This document shows, one piece after another, positions 1 through 10,519 of a stretch of 64,000 bases of DNA. The position numbers were made by a program, and so were the translations under genes. The stretch covers positions 682,001 to 746,000 of the forward strand of contig NC_088314.1 of the NCBI RefSeq assembly GCF_910592395.1, written 5' to 3'. Source of the stretch: Lineus longissimus (lineage: Eukaryota > Nemertea > Pilidiophora > Heteronemertea > Lineidae). The notes beneath the pieces are model-generated. The model was not told where the DNA came from and ran no database searches. It was given only the letters and a program-made list of their open reading frames with translations. How positions within the stretch are numbered: position 1 is the stretch's first letter; every line of letters begins with the position of its first letter.

Positions 1-280
1 TCATGACCGATTAAGCGCAGCCGATATGCATACCATGCAGTGGGAGAAGGACGCCGTGCAGGTCGTATGTATTCTTCGTCAAATGTATAGCCGGTATGAG
101 TAGGATAGCGTTTGTACACAGTGAATATTCTTCCCAACTATAGCGACACTTTACTGATTGCCAAGCCTTTTGGTCTGCAGCTGCAGTTGGACCGTGCCTA
201 ACAAGACTCAACACTTGTCATTGGCTGCGATCTACAAGAACACCTCGTGCTATCTGTTGACCGAATCTGTGAAGGCTACT
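1..280 (+). other. Upstream sequence and probable 5' UTR of the ankyrin/cGAS-like gene
   Basis: The reading frame of the downstream protein stays open from about base 158, but the first ATG is at 281. A pyrimidine-rich stretch ending in two consecutive CTGCAG units (175-186) looks like a 3' splice site, so a 5' UTR exon probably starts at about 181 or 187 and an intron fills the left edge. No TATA box or other promoter element was recognised. Confidence 0.4.
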
Positions 281-2917
281 ATGGATCCTTTCGTTGCTCA
301 CCTCCAGGAAGTCATGAGGGCAGAACTGGCCAAATTCCCTCTGAATGTAGCTGCACGTGAGGGGCGGATCGACACAGTTGTAGCCTTGGTGGAGGCAGGA
401 GTGTCCGTCAACAGTGCTGACGCAAACGGATACACTGCCTTGAACTATGCGGAAATCATGGATAACACGGAAATGATTGAATGTTTGGTTGGTTTGGGAG
501 CTGACATAACTTTGAAAGATAAGATGAGAATGGATGTTCTTTTTAATGCTGTAATCAGTGAACATTGCGATGTGGTGAAGTGTTTGGTTCGTCATGGTGC
601 TGACCCCAACACGAATGATGGTGAAGTTACCCCCTTGCACCGGGCGGCGAGTCTAAATATGTTGGACATGGTGAAGCTGCTTGTGGAACTAGGAGCTGAT
701 GTGAATGTGAGGACAGTCAAAGGGTGTAAGTGGGCACCCTTACGCCATGCAGTCGCAGGAAACCATGTCCAAATGGTGAAGCTCTTGGTTGATCTGGGAG
801 CTGACATGAACCAGAGGGATCTTATAGATATAAATGCTATCTGCGCTGCGGCCAGTGATGGCAAGTGGGAAGTCGTTGAATGCCTGGCCAGTCTTGGTGC
901 GGACCTTGACGCAAGCAGCTTAGGTTTGCCCCCGATAAGCTTTGCCGTGAATCTCGGCATGGCTGATGCAGCCAGGACACTCGTCAAGTACGGCGCAAAG
1001 TTGAACAGAACGGACCTCCAATGGTCATTGCTGATCCGTACTGTCACAAACCACGACGAAGCAACTTTAGCGGTGCTTCTTGATGGAGGAATGGAACCTG
1101 ACCTCGGCAGATATGAAGGAATGTCACCATTGTTCTACAGTGCCACATTGGGTAATGGCTCAGCAACCAACATGCTGATTAAAGCAGGTGCATGTGTTAA
1201 TTTCACCAACCCCCAAGGCATGACCCCACTCCATGGAAGCTGTACGTACGGCCACACAGATGTCGCTCGACTGTTACTCCTGGCTGGCTCTGATATCAAC
1301 AAAACCGATGATAAGGGCAGGACGCCAATTAGTTGTCTACCTTTCCAAGACGTGGTAGACTACAGCTTGGAAAGAAGGTGGCTTGCCATGAAGAACCTTG
1401 TCGAGAACACACCACTGGACACCATTCCAGATGTTACCTGCCCTCCGCTAGAGCAGCTCCACATCATCCCGGGGATCGGAAATGTCCTTGCCATTCCGGG
1501 CGGCTTAGCCAAGCAGGTGTTCGCCGATGTCAAAGCATTCATCGGGAAGCTTCCAGCCTTCGCTGGCGACCTCTTCACTGGGGTCAAGCTGCAGCAGGTT
1601 GGGAGCTCAGGCGAAGAGACCAGGACGGGTCTGCCCAACGAAATGGACTTCATCTTCCAAGTGAACCTTGGCTTCGATAACAGGGCAGTTAAGGAGGTAG
1701 GATATGGATACGCATTGGTGTCCTACCCAGTAGATGCAAAAAGCGCCTATCGGTTTGCGTTTTGGAAGGGCAGCAAAAGCTTCCATGATATATTCAATGA
1801 CATTTTTGAAAAGTTCAAGAGAACGTCGGAAGATGTCAGAGTTAGGATAATGGAGGACACAGAGGAGGTCATTAAAGAAACTGATAGGAAGGCGTGCACT
1901 CCAATGATGATCTGTCGCGAAGACGAAGAAAGCAAGGAGAGAGTGGCTGTATCTGTAGATGCGGTGCCTTGCATCCACATCAACGACTGGCCGGAAAACG
2001 GCACTCGTCAGACTTGGCTGATGGACTACGCAACCTTGAAAGGACGTGGTTATAACCTCATCCCAAAGACACCAAATGCCAACAGTGAAATCGCCCGAGG
2101 TTTTAGCCCGAAGGATCTTGAGGAACTCTGGCGGATCTCCTTCTCGCATCTAGAAACGGAGCACATGTATAATGTTATCCCTCGAGTCAAGGCCGTTTAC
2201 GTCACAGCCAAATGTCTACGTAATCCGGACGTCTGTCAGATTCTGATCCGCGACCAGGGAGCGAAGTTGAAGACGGCTGAAAGCTACGTGGTAAGCTACC
2301 TCTTGAAGATGATGTTCTTCCAACGCGTTGAGGAGTTCCAGAGCACTGAACACAGTCTTGGGAAGATGGTGTGTCAGTTGTTTGATGACGTAGCGGATGG
2401 CTTGACCAGGAATTTTATCCCTTTGTTTTTCATACCAAGCATCAATGTCCTCGACGGTCTCAAACTGGACATCTTCAAGTGCGCCGCAGTTGCACGGATC
2501 ATGTCTCGATTTGTCAAGGCGTTGTTCTCGCGGGATCTCGCTACAGACGTTACTGACGTCACTGACGATATTACATTCAAAATCTACCAACGTGATAAGC
2601 CTCTCTACAAGATATACGACATTGGTGACATCGGAAGGTCAACCCAGGATGGCGAAGTGGGTCTCCAGATGTTGAATATAGAGGGTGCTGTTGGAGAGGA
2701 TAGTACAGTAGAGAATGCTGACAGCAAGATGGCCAAGTTGCTCGCCGTAGTGACGGAATTCACGCACAAACCAGACATATCGAAGCATGAGAAAGCGTAT
2801 AATATTTTGAGTGCTTTGGATGAAATGGAGGGGTCTTTGAAAAAGTCCAACGAGCTCCTGAAAGACTCCGCTAAGTCTGACCCCACAGAGCCTCTAAAAA
2901 TGCCATTTTCACAATAA
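281..2917 (+). CDS. Ankyrin-repeat protein with C-terminal Mab-21/cGAS-like nucleotidyltransferase domain
   Basis: A single-exon ORF of 878 aa. Residues about 18-370 form roughly ten ankyrin repeats, with recurring VVxxLVxxGADxN and TPLHxA elements. After a linker comes a Mab-21/cGAS-type nucleotidyltransferase: a GSS motif at 441-443, then PNEMDF with E454 and D456, and a third acidic residue, D560, in SVDAVP. A helical C-terminal part carries the WRISFS motif (W617), typical of Mab-21 family C lobes. In cGAS the equivalent acidic triad binds two metal ions and makes a cyclic dinucleotide second messenger. All three residues are present here, so activity is possible. No cGAS-type zinc ribbon was seen. 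The last 50 residues are charged and probably helical. The start is the first ATG, shortly before the repeats. The role is inferred: a cGAS-like receptor (cGLR) sensing a pathogen or nucleic-acid ligand in the cytosol, with the ankyrin repeats possibly binding a partner. A non-catalytic Mab-21-like protein is the main alternative. No STING-like partner lies in the window. Confidence 0.85.
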   Translation: MDPFVAHLQEVMRAELAKFPLNVAAREGRIDTVVALVEAGVSVNSADANGYTALNYAEIMDNTEMIECLVGLGADITLKDKMRMDVLFNAVISEHCDVVKCLVRHGADPNTNDGEVTPLHRAASLNMLDMVKLLVELGADVNVRTVKGCKWAPLRHAVAGNHVQMVKLLVDLGADMNQRDLIDINAICAAASDGKWEVVECLASLGADLDASSLGLPPISFAVNLGMADAARTLVKYGAKLNRTDLQWSLLIRTVTNHDEATLAVLLDGGMEPDLGRYEGMSPLFYSATLGNGSATNMLIKAGACVNFTNPQGMTPLHGSCTYGHTDVARLLLLAGSDINKTDDKGRTPISCLPFQDVVDYSLERRWLAMKNLVENTPLDTIPDVTCPPLEQLHIIPGIGNVLAIPGGLAKQVFADVKAFIGKLPAFAGDLFTGVKLQQVGSSGEETRTGLPNEMDFIFQVNLGFDNRAVKEVGYGYALVSYPVDAKSAYRFAFWKGSKSFHDIFNDIFEKFKRTSEDVRVRIMEDTEEVIKETDRKACTPMMICREDEESKERVAVSVDAVPCIHINDWPENGTRQTWLMDYATLKGRGYNLIPKTPNANSEIARGFSPKDLEELWRISFSHLETEHMYNVIPRVKAVYVTAKCLRNPDVCQILIRDQGAKLKTAESYVVSYLLKMMFFQRVEEFQSTEHSLGKMVCQLFDDVADGLTRNFIPLFFIPSINVLDGLKLDIFKCAAVARIMSRFVKALFSRDLATDVTDVTDDITFKIYQRDKPLYKIYDIGDIGRSTQDGEVGLQMLNIEGAVGEDSTVENADSKMAKLLAVVTEFTHKPDISKHEKAYNILSALDEMEGSLKKSNELLKDSAKSDPTEPLKMPFSQ

Positions 2918-3419
2918 CTTCGAAAGCCATGTGAGTGAAAACTTAGTCTCCTTGAGAATTTGTCCTATGACAAGATTGTACAACCTTGATTAGGCCCGGC
3001 CCGGTGCAAATGGTGAAAACCTTCTGTTATAGAACATCCGGGGAACAAAGGATTCTGTTGCTCTTTAATCTCTAAGCTAGATGCAGAGGTCATGGCCTCT
3101 ACATGTACCACCATTTACCATTATCCGTCTGAATACAGAAGGGCTGGACACTTGTTTCAAGGGGACAGTAACTGCTTCTACACCGTCATACATGCAGAAC
3201 CTTTCAAAACAGCTTCTTTATAAGAAACGTGCATGTTGGAATACTGGTGAGAATGTGAACCGCTTGCATCTTTCCGATAATATTGTCTGTCGTCACAAGT
3301 GTATAGCTTTTTTATGTCGTGTGTGACCTCGGGTGGCTATAGTAGCATTAGTAACAACTTGAACTGCTGTTAATGTTAGCCTTGGCACTCTTGACTAACT
3401 ATTTTAAACTATTCTAATG

Positions 3420-3425
3420 AATAAA
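3420..3425 (+). promoter_or_regulatory. AATAAA poly(A) signal of the ankyrin/cGAS-like gene
   Basis: An exact AATAAA lies about 500 bases after the stop codon in AT-rich sequence, so the 3' UTR would run from 2918 to about 3445. This is inferred from position; other AT-rich variants lie nearby. Confidence 0.5.
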
Positions 3426-3445
3426 AACGCATATAAAATTAACGT

Positions 3446-4129
3446 ATCTTATTTCACACTTTACAATCATGTAGATTCAGCTCTTGATGCAACACGGCGC
3501 TGCGTCTCTCGTGGTCAAATCGGCACATCTCATTAGGCAGAGTTCGCAACTAGCTACAATCAGCTTCATAACGTCGAAGTAGGAGCTTCATAACGACGAA
3601 GTAGAAACCTGTCTATCAAATGAAGGAGGACAGGACGAATACCGGGCGTCTCGTCCTCTCGATGTCCGTCTCCGAACCTGGTACAACACTCATGGTTGTG
3701 CCACGTCTCGGTGTTCCGAACAGTGAAGGAATATGCTGTCTCGTGGCAAAGGGGACACTCGGAGCATGAGCCCCTCTTCCTATTACTTAGTCTGCTGCTA
3801 CTTCAATATTAAGCGAAGCATTGAATAAGGAATACTCGAAGACACCTCACGTGTCTCCGAATCGGTTTCGCATTCCACATTCGCGACACCTATCCCAAAC
3901 ACATGTAACAAAACGACTGCAAACCTGTCGCCATGAGGGAGAATGCCCAAGATTTTGTACATTCACAACAAGACGAGACAGTTCAAATCTTTATTGTGTA
4001 AGTTTAAGTCGTACGAGTTACCACATACATCAAAATTATGACTGGCGCCACTGACACAACTCCACTGCTAATAGAATAAAGGCATCAGCTGTCTTGCAAT
4101 AATAGGTTATGAATAGACAACACATTTGT
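3446..4129. other. Intergenic stretch with no supported gene
   Basis: No gene was established. On the minus strand, about 3780-3590, one frame reads CSECPLCHE followed about 17 residues later by WHNHE, loosely like a C2H2 zinc finger. There is no ATG and the frame is broken upstream, so it is at most a decayed fragment. It is listed as a weak finding. Confidence 0.3.
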
Positions 4130-5395
4130 TTCAATGCTCTGGTTGTGCCTGTCTTCAAGGACACAGTGAGATACAAGCTCTACCAAAGGCAGACGAATGG
4201 TCATGATACTGTCCCAACAGGTACCCACTGTACAAGGAACATCCAGGAGTTACACAGGCTTGTCTCTATGGTCTTGGTGTGGCTGTCTTCAAGGACACAG
4301 TGAGATACAAGCTCTACCAAAGGCAGACGAATGGCCATGATACTGTCCCAACAGGTACAGACTGTACAAGGAACATCCAGGAGTTACACAGGCTTGTCTC
4401 TATGGTATGGTTGTGCCTGTCTTCAAGGACACAGTGAGATACAAGCTCTACCAAAGGCAGACGAATGGTCATGATACTGTCCCAACAGGTACCCACTGTA
4501 CAAGGAACATCCAGGAGTTACACAGGCTTGTCTCTATGGTCAGGTTGTGCCTGTCTTCAAGGACACAGTGAGATACAAGCTCTACCAAAGGCAGACGAAT
4601 GGTCACAATACTGTCCCAGCAGGTACCCACTGTACAAGGAACATCCAGGAGTTACACAGGCTTGTCTCTATGATCAGGTTGTGCCTGTCTTCAAGGACAC
4701 AGTGAGATACAAGCTCTACCAAAGGCAGACGAATGGCCATGATACTGTCCCAGCAGGTACAGACTGTACAAGGAACATCCAGGAGTTACACAGGCTTGTC
4801 TCTATGGTATGGTTGTGCCTGTCTTCAAGGACACAGTGAGATACAAGCTCTATCAAAGGCAGACGAATGGTCATGATACTGTACCAGCAGGTACCCACTG
4901 TACAAGGAACATCCAGGAGTTACACAGGCTTGTCTCTATGGTCTTGGTGTGGCTGTCTTCAAGGACACAGTGAGATACAAGCTCTACCAAAGACAGACGA
5001 ATGGTCATGATACTGTCCCAGCAGGTACCCACTGTACAAGGAACATCCAGGAGTTACACAGGCTTGTCTTTATGGTCTGGTTGTGCCTGTCTTCAAGGAC
5101 ACAGTGAGATACAAGCTCTATCAAAGGCAGACGAATGGCCATGATACTGTCCCAGCAGGTACAGACTGTACAAGGAACATCCAGGAGTTACACAGGCTTG
5201 TCTCTATGGTCTGGTTGTGCCTGTCTTCAAGGGCACAGTGAGATACAAGCTCTACCAAAGGCAGACGAATGGTCATGATAATGTCCCAGCAGGTACAGAC
5301 TGTACAAGGAACATCCAGGAGTTACACAGGCTTGTCTCTATGATCAGGTTGTGCCTGTCTTCAAGGGCACAGAGAGAGAGGGAATCCTTTCACAC
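4130..5395 (+). repeat. 134-bp tandem repeat (minisatellite), about 9 copies
   Basis: The motif GTCTTCAAGGACACAGTGAG recurs every 134 bases (for example at 4151, 4285 and 4419). Copies differ by a few bases, such as GGTACCCACTG versus GGTACAGACTG and a terminal variant with GGGCACAG. The period is not a multiple of three, so the open frames crossing it on both strands reflect a unit without stop codons and are not genes. Confidence 0.95.
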
Positions 5396-8300
5396 AACAA
5401 AACGCTCACAACAGCGTACCTTAGACAAAGAACAAAGAGGTAGTCTAACAGAAACGCGTTGTTTATTATTTATAAATGAATGAACTGACAGAGCTACATT
5501 AACATGTGTATACAGAAAGTACATTAAGAACTCAGCCAGAACAGAAGATCGCCATTTCTAATCGAATCTGAATCATTCATCATAGTTGGTGTGAACTAAT
5601 GCATTTTGGGCTTGATACGAGAACTATTTTCCACACGAGTTACAAAATAGTCTGGCTGTGGTTAGTCTCTCAGTACACTACAGTCAACTTGCCATCATTA
5701 CGTCAGAGCGGCCCTCAGAGCAAACAGCCTCCAATTGGCTACACACTCTTCAGTCTTACAAAAATGTCTACAGATCTGCCCAGGAGAAACTGTGCTTGCC
5801 CATGCGACATTACACACTGGAACATGTTTCATAGAAACTCACATTGATATCCAATCCTATGATTTCTGAATTGAGGATGTATTGAGTTCTCCTCTGCACA
5901 CCATCATAGAATGAAGTGATGCATGAGGCCAGCAAACGCACAAAATCCCTATATGAAACTGCCTCAAGACGATGTTTACACTTCTAGTTAATGATTAGTG
6001 AAAGCTTACAATTAGCATAATAAATGAGTGAAATGAGTGTGTGGTACGTGTGTTCCCACCAGGGGGCATTGAGAAAAAGTGCAACATGGGGTTAAACTCT
6101 CATTTTTTTCTTCATAAAATATCATTTCATTAACGAATGTATGTACACATTGAAATCATTTTGAAAAAGAGCATGGTAAAACCTCTTGGCCGCTGTATGA
6201 CGACAATACAGTAAGGTCATACTCATCTAAAAGGGGCCAACAACCCAATATGAAACATTAGTGTCAGCCTATCAAATGATGTTTTTTCTTTTGCCCTCTC
6301 TGTAAAACATTAACTCAGTCCTTTAGTAGATTTGTTTACCATTTATTGGTAATATTTCCTTGATAGATCGAAGTTTAAAATACAGGCTGCCTGGAGAATA
6401 AAAGATTACAAAAGACAATGGACAATTGGAAAACACCATGCCTGCTTCTTGAGTGCTGTACTAAGAGGCCAAGGCAGGCCCTTACATGCCTTGGCCTCCA
6501 ACCTCCAACCTGACCTTACATTGATCTCTCAGGGTCCAGGCCCTTACATGCCTTGACCTCCAACCTGACCTTACATTGATCTCTCAGGGTCCAGGCCCTT
6601 ACATGCCTTGACCTCCAACCTGACCTTACATTGATCTCTCAGGGTCCTGTACTAAAACAGGCACAGTGTTTTCCTAACGAAGTCGAGCTACGATAGAAGC
6701 TGCCAGACTTTGGTTTACAGTCATTAGCCCGACCAGAACGAAACCAGTACTATCATCTGCATTTGAAACCAATACCTTTACTGAGGCCAAACTATAGTTG
6801 CATTTCCACCATTTCGGTAACCTTGCAGGTTGTTTGTACCCTTATAGAGTAGTAACACCAATAACAAAAGGAGTGAGACACAATGAGGGGTGCCACGGCA
6901 GATGAGGATATCTCGGCAAGGTGGTGTAAGGTGTCTCAGGGTCATAACTGACGCAGCTATCGAATGACGGTAGCACAAAAAGTGTGGGGAACGAATTGGT
7001 GGAAACACCAACTATTGGTCCTATTTTACAATGCAGCGCTCAACAAAACCTGACTGAACTGGCTGACTTTCCCTGAGACTGAATTGAAGAGGTATTCAAG
7101 AGATGAAGAGAAATAAGTGGATGGATAAGTTAAGAAACAGCTAGAGTAGCAGTCACTCTGAGTCTATAATCGGACAACAATAACTGGTTTTGGATATACA
7201 CATTCATATTCAGGTAACTAGCCTCTCATTTGAAGCGATCTAAATCACCAGCCAATCAAATGGCCGGGTATCTTTACATGAATATTCATTACAAATTTCA
7301 AAGCTTCTTTAAGAATGCGCAGGCCTTACAGACTGAGCATTGGTTTTGGAAAGAAAACATTCATTTCTTGAAACTGACAGTTTTTCAAATGGAGGCTGCC
7401 TTTTTTGCTAGACTTGAATGACTGACAAACAATTAGTATAGGAAAAGCTTAAGGGGGTTGTAATGAAGGTGACATTTTGGCATGAGTACCAGTCTGTTCT
7501 ACTCTACATCCCTCACACATACATTGCAGTCCATTTTCATAAATTCAGCTCACTTTTCTTCTATTATACAATATTTTCTAAAATATCTAGTTGTTAAATC
7601 TATACGAGTATCCCACACACATCTGAAAATGAAAAGTCAATAAATATTGTAGGTTAAACCAGCTTCAAGTCTGCTATAACAGAACTCATCTCCTGATTAG
7701 GCAGCTTCAGGGCCTTCATTCCAATCAACGAATGAAGCATTTAAGCCATGAACCTGCCTTTCCAATGGATGAATGTTGTTCAGGGTGGAAGCTGACCCAT
7801 GACCCATGACCCATTTCAATCAACTATAATCAAATATTATAAAGGAATCTATTCTTGTAAATAAAAATTTCAATCTTAAAAATTCTTATGGCACTAAGAT
7901 CAGAAACCTCACATATATGAAATAAATTCTAACATTTGATGTCCAAAAACATTGCACAGTGCTTGCACAATTGTAGTCCCACACATCCTGTTACCTATTA
8001 GAGAATGTTGTTAACCAGTGTCGTGCATTGTTTCCTGGCGGTGAGGTTGGTTGGCGGTAGATGTTCTAATTGACAATCAGTTCACCATTCTTACACCAGA
8101 TGGCTGCACTAACCCTTCCAGATCAGAGTTTTCAACTGAATTCACACCAACATAATCCAAATCTGTTATATTTCTTGAAGGCACACCAAAAACATCAGAA
8201 GGGTGATTTTGAAGTCTGTTTCACTTGACAACCAGGAATTCTTTGGCATGAAAGTAGAAATCTTTCAAAAAGTAAAGTACTACAATATCATTATATAACA

Positions 8301-9767
8301 ACGCATCTTTAGTACATTCTATAGTAATTTACAGGTTGAGCACATCGTGGCAAACATCTGTACACATTCCTCTCAGTAGCTGCAGACCAAATTCTTCCAG
8401 TTCTACTCAAATCAATTCATGATACCTTATTGAACATCAGACTGGTGTAAAGCTAACCCGACTGAACAATTGAGAAATGGCGGTGAATTGTCAGGTCGCT
8501 CCGTCGTGGCAGTGGTGTATTTAGTTTGTCAGCACTATCATTATCAGCCAGTAGCCTATCTTATAGGAGTTTTTATAGCACATTCACTTATATCATCAGA
8601 TGACTTCACATAAACTTCTGGACAAACTAATGATTACAGCACTGCCACCTTGCATACTGTAATGACTCCACACTCTGTATCACCCCAACAAACCTGAATC
8701 GCCGCCTCATTTCATGGAAGATTTCACTCAGCAGCAATCTCTGCCACAACAACCGGGATACACAAAATAAATACTGATCAGACGCATCCTCTCACCAAGG
8801 AAATTAAGTCCCCATCAAGATGATATCAGTTGTTTATGGTGAACAGCAGTTTACGCCTAATCTTGATGTAACTCACAGGAAATATACCAAACCATAAGGT
8901 GTCGCCCTTACCAAAACTTATCCAAGGACAACAGACCCATGTTGATTTATGGAATCCAACAAAGCTCTTTCTAACACGATTACGAACACAGATGACGAAC
9001 TGCACATGAATCCTTTGACCAATAATACTATGACACATTATCACAGCTACTTTTCTCATAAACTTACATTTTGTAGTTTCACAGGGATAGAAATAATCAT
9101 CGGCAAGAATTGTTATCATACCACCTTTATAAGCTAGTATTACATAACATGGAGTTCAGTACCAACCGTCATTTCCCTTTGTGTGAAATAACAATACCTC
9201 AAACATGCTCGTTCTTCACTCTTGGTTCCTCGCTTGAAGTTGAGACCAGATTTACATCTAAGAGACAATGTGTCAAAAAGATGACCTTTCAATTCTGCTT
9301 ATTAAGGCCATGAGGTGTTTGTATCAGGCCAAAGAGCTAAAGTAGGCGCAGACAAGCACTTCAGCTTGCAGCGACCTACGACCTGCGATTATAATCACTG
9401 AAATGTGCGACAAAAGAATCTCTCATCTGCGGGTAAAATCATGCTCCAGCATCAAGAAATGAATTGTTATACGTTGCCAATAAGGTAGATAAGCTAGAAT
9501 CTGTGGAACTAAACGGCCATCAAAGCATTATTACACCAGCAGCAAACACACAACCATTCTGACAGCTTTGAGGATGTTTGAGGAAATATCAACATCAAAC
9601 TCTCAAATGATGTACGCCATCAAGAAGCAGCAAAGCTGTGGTATTTGTAGCTTGTCAGTTTTTGACACAGCTGTCAACTGTTACTTCATCCAATTTTTAA
9701 GAAGGAAATTTATGAAATTCATTTGTAACCCTCCCCCGAATATCTTCACACTAAATGAATCAACGGT
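5396..9767. other. AT-rich non-coding region between two convergent genes
   Basis: Apart from a short tandem repeat at 6477-6646, no exon, RNA gene or mobile element was recognised. All ORFs are short and of random composition. Part of it, nearest 10012, may be 3' UTR of the nuclear receptor gene on the minus strand. TTTATT (minus-strand AATAAA) also occurs near 5460, so a very long 3' UTR cannot be excluded. Confidence 0.4.
6477..6646 (+). repeat. 55-bp tandem repeat, 3 copies
   Basis: A unit beginning AGGCCCTTACATGCCTTG and ending TCTCTCAGGGTCC is present three times head to tail. The first copy carries a 7-base internal duplication (TCCAACC). Confidence 0.9.
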
Positions 9768-9773
9768 TTTATT
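9768..9773 (-). promoter_or_regulatory. Nearest candidate poly(A) signal for the nuclear receptor gene
   Basis: TTTATT on the plus strand is AATAAA on the minus strand, about 240 bases after the receptor stop codon. It is chosen by proximity only; several other AT-rich sites lie further on. Confidence 0.3.
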
Positions 9774-10012
9774 ACATTGGTATCAAACCATCTTAGGCCT
9801 CTGAAGCGAATGCTCAAACTGAATATACACAAACTGTACACATTATTTCATATATCCTGATAATATTTTGCCAAAAATGTCGAAGATACGTCGACAAGAA
9901 GCCAATGAAAAAGGTTTTCAAATTATAACATTTGACAATGAACCCATTAGGAAAATCATCTGAAACTTTTGGCAAATATTCCCGTTTAAAATAGAATCTA
10001 TTGAAACCTTCA

Positions 10013-10519
10013 TCACTGTAAACTAAATACCTCCACCAATAGCGGCTCCACACTCTGTATGTCTAGCCGAGACGCGGCCTTCGACGACAGCTCACCTAAC
10101 TCGCGCACCTCCACCAACTTCATGAGTAACTTTGGGTAGAGGATGCGCGCCTCTTCAGGTGGGTACTTTGATTGGATATGAAGTTGAAGCAGATATGAAT
10201 ATTGTTCCTGTGCAGCCTCCACTTTTATCTTGCCTTCTAAGTTCGCCCGGTCCGGGGAGAACAACTCAATGACAAGCAGAAGTAAGATGGCGGTTTTGTC
10301 GCCACCGACGAGTTCATTGAGAGACATAAAGAACTGTACAGCATCACCGTTGTATTGGCCAGCAGGGCTGTCCGCTTTGCCTAAATTTTTTTCTATAAGT
10401 TTCGAGTTGATTTGTCCTGCCGCGACTTCAGAGCCTTGTGCCTGACTGAACTTAAACGACAGCGCCACCATGTCGAATTTCAGGGCACCACGTAAGATCA
10501 TCACCTCCATTATTCCACC
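10013..10519 (-). CDS. NR1J: Nuclear receptor coding exon 5 (ligand-binding domain to AF-2)
   Basis: The acceptor is GGTTGCAG in phase 0. The 168 codons and TGA stop begin [12 protein letters not shown], the usual continuation of helix 5, and end with the AF-2 activation helix and VFSLQ. Confidence 0.95.
   Translation of the reverse strand, partial: GGIMEVMILRGALKFDMVALSFKFSQAQGSEVAAGQINSKLIEKNLGKADSPAGQYNGDAVQFFMSLNELVGGDKTAILLLLVIELFSPDRANLEGKIKVEAAQEQYSYLLQLHIQSKYPPEEARILYPKLLMKLVEVRELGELSSKAASRLDIQSVEPLLVEVFSLQ

Noticed and set aside
1333-1680. 115-codon ORF inside the ankyrin/cGAS-like gene
   Set aside because: Shadow frame within a clearly coding region.
4465-5483. ORFs repeating QTNGHDTVP and similar
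   Set aside because: The 134-bp repeat shifts frame each copy; these ORFs are not conserved coding sequence.
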